Under the pieces are notes generated by a model. That model searched no databases, was not told where the DNA came from, and worked only from the letters and a program-made list of their open reading frames with translations. Position numbers and translations under genes: made by a program. A stretch of DNA of 13,402 nucleotides from Methanobacteriota archaeon (GTDB lineage: Archaea > Halobacteriota > Methanocellia > Methanocellales > Methanocellaceae): the NCBI GenBank assembly GCA_023436075.1, contig JAEZKS010000030.1:1-13402 (forward strand), in the 5' to 3' direction. Shown piece after piece: positions 12,595-13,402 of the stretch (positions are counted from its first letter, which is position 1; every line of letters starts with the position of its first letter).

Positions 12595-13402
12595 TTAAAA
12601 ATCACGATAGCTGAGCGTGTACTCGGAAATACGGTATGCGCCGATGGCCGGCGCCAGGTCGGGCCGCTCGCTCGATATGACCGTGACGCTCTGTTCCAGC
12701 TCGTCGCACAACTGCTGTTGCACCCGCTCGCGCAGGCCCGGAATGCATGCCATGCCACCGGTCAGGATGATCGGTTCGGTCAGGACTCTCTTGTAGGTCT
12801 GGTAGTGGTCCTGAGCAAGCTGGGGGAAGAAGTTCTCCATGATAGCCTCGATCACGTTGTTGACGTACTCTTCCATAGGCTTCATGATGCTCTTCTCGAT
12901 CTTGAAGCCATACTGGCCCCGGTCGTGGATATGGACCGAGTCATAGACTGGCTTGTAGTCGATGAAGTTGGCGAACTCTTCTTTGTATTTGCGCGCGGTG
13001 TTCAGGTCGATGTTTACGATGCCCTGGGTCTCGTTCTGGACGCCGAGGCGGATCTTGCGGTCGACCACGTTGCCGCTGATGGTACCGAGCGTGACCGTGT
13101 GCACGGGCTCGCCGTTCCTGAAGGCGCTAATCTCCAGCGTCGTGGAGCCCATGTTGACACTCATGAAAGTCTTCTTGATCGCGTCGAGCCCGTCGAACGC
13201 GGGGATGGCCCCGCAGAACGCTTCGGACCACGCCTGCCTGCCGGCACGTCCGATGGACATGCCAGAGATGATTTCCTTCAGGTTCCGGCGGCCCCGGTCG
13301 TTCTCGACGGCCGGATGGGCGAGCGTGACGTAGCTGTTCTCCGGAATGTTGTAGCGGTAGACGAGGTATTCGATGAATTGGGCGGCCAGCTTGACACTGT
13401 CG
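12595..13402 (-). CDS. Actin/Hsp70-fold ATPase, N-terminus outside window
   Basis: The C-terminal 268 residues of a larger protein; the frame stays open from 13401 and the start lies beyond the right edge. VNMGSTTLEISAF matches the phosphate-2 loop of the actin/Hsp70/MreB fold (compare DxGxxTT), and ILTGGMACIPGLRERV matches the adenosine-binding loop (GGxAxxPGL). The segment NDRGRRNLKEIISGMSIGRA upstream lies where sugar-kinase-fold proteins carry their inter-domain helix. The family could be archaeal MreB/ParM-like, PilM/FtsA-like or Hsp70-like; the visible part does not decide. It probably binds ATP and may form filaments or assist assembly at the membrane. The neighbouring prepilin peptidase, on the same strand but with its own promoter, makes a cell-surface role possible, not proven. 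Confidence 0.8.
   Translation of the reverse strand, partial: DSVKLAAQFIEYLVYRYNIPENSYVTLAHPAVENDRGRRNLKEIISGMSIGRAGRQAWSEAFCGAIPAFDGLDAIKKTFMSVNMGSTTLEISAFRNGEPVHTVTLGTISGNVVDRKIRLGVQNETQGIVNIDLNTARKYKEEFANFIDYKPVYDSVHIHDRGQYGFKIEKSIMKPMEEYVNNVIEAIMENFFPQLAQDHYQTYKRVLTEPIILTGGMACIPGLRERVQQQLCDELEQSVTVISSERPDLAPAIGAYRISEYTLSYRDF

Overview
The window looks like chromosome from a euryarchaeon, most likely a methanogen of the Methanocella/Methanosarcina kind; this is inference from gene content, with no marker gene naming the genus. Supporting signs are an archaeal tRNA-Ile without an encoded CCA end, TATA-type promoters about 25 nt upstream of several (near-)leaderless starts, GGTG/GAGG ribosome binding sites, an archease-rtcB pair, an archaeal 2-thiolation enzyme of the NcsA/TtuA type, an archaeal GGAD-type prepilin peptidase and a surface protein with a C-terminal anchor. 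Genes are about 55-60% G+C; the spacers are AT-rich.

Layout. Positions 1-2309 form a tRNA-Ile(GAU) neighbourhood that looks accessory: the intact tRNA (2236-2309, minus) is followed downstream by a small CxxC/CxxC protein, a decayed partial copy of the tRNA 3' half (about 1859-1889), a secreted TolB-like beta-propeller protein (248-1570), and a second tRNA-Ile fragment at the window edge (1-24). This is the pattern expected from repeated integration into the 3' half of a tRNA gene, although no integrase is visible. Positions 2564-6706 carry RNA and nucleic-acid genes: an NcsA/TtuA-type tRNA thiolase (+), a HhH-GPD-like protein (+), then on the minus strand a small CxxC protein, archease and rtcB. 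Positions 7029-13402 carry a HEAT-repeat protein with a C-terminal membrane anchor (+), then on the minus strand an actin/Hsp70-fold ATPase (partial), a prepilin peptidase, an AAA+ ATPase, a seven-cysteine mini-protein and an anchored surface protein.

Main observation. The archease gene has an in-frame UAG at codon 97. Reading through it restores the whole conserved C-terminus (KAVTYH motif, terminal Asp-Ile), a normal length of 138 residues, and an ATGA overlap with rtcB. A 9-bp stem-loop starts one nucleotide after the UAG. This could be UAG recoding (for example pyrrolysine), a recent nonsense mutation, or a sequencing error.

The spacers also hold three elements of similar build: short tandem 8-10 bp units on one side, an AT-rich or palindromic centre, and inverted copies of the units on the other side (3524-3703, 11498-11641, 12508-12585). 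The 11498-11641 element is a 51-bp inverted repeat with only 3 mismatches. They look like MITE-like or other dispersed repeats.
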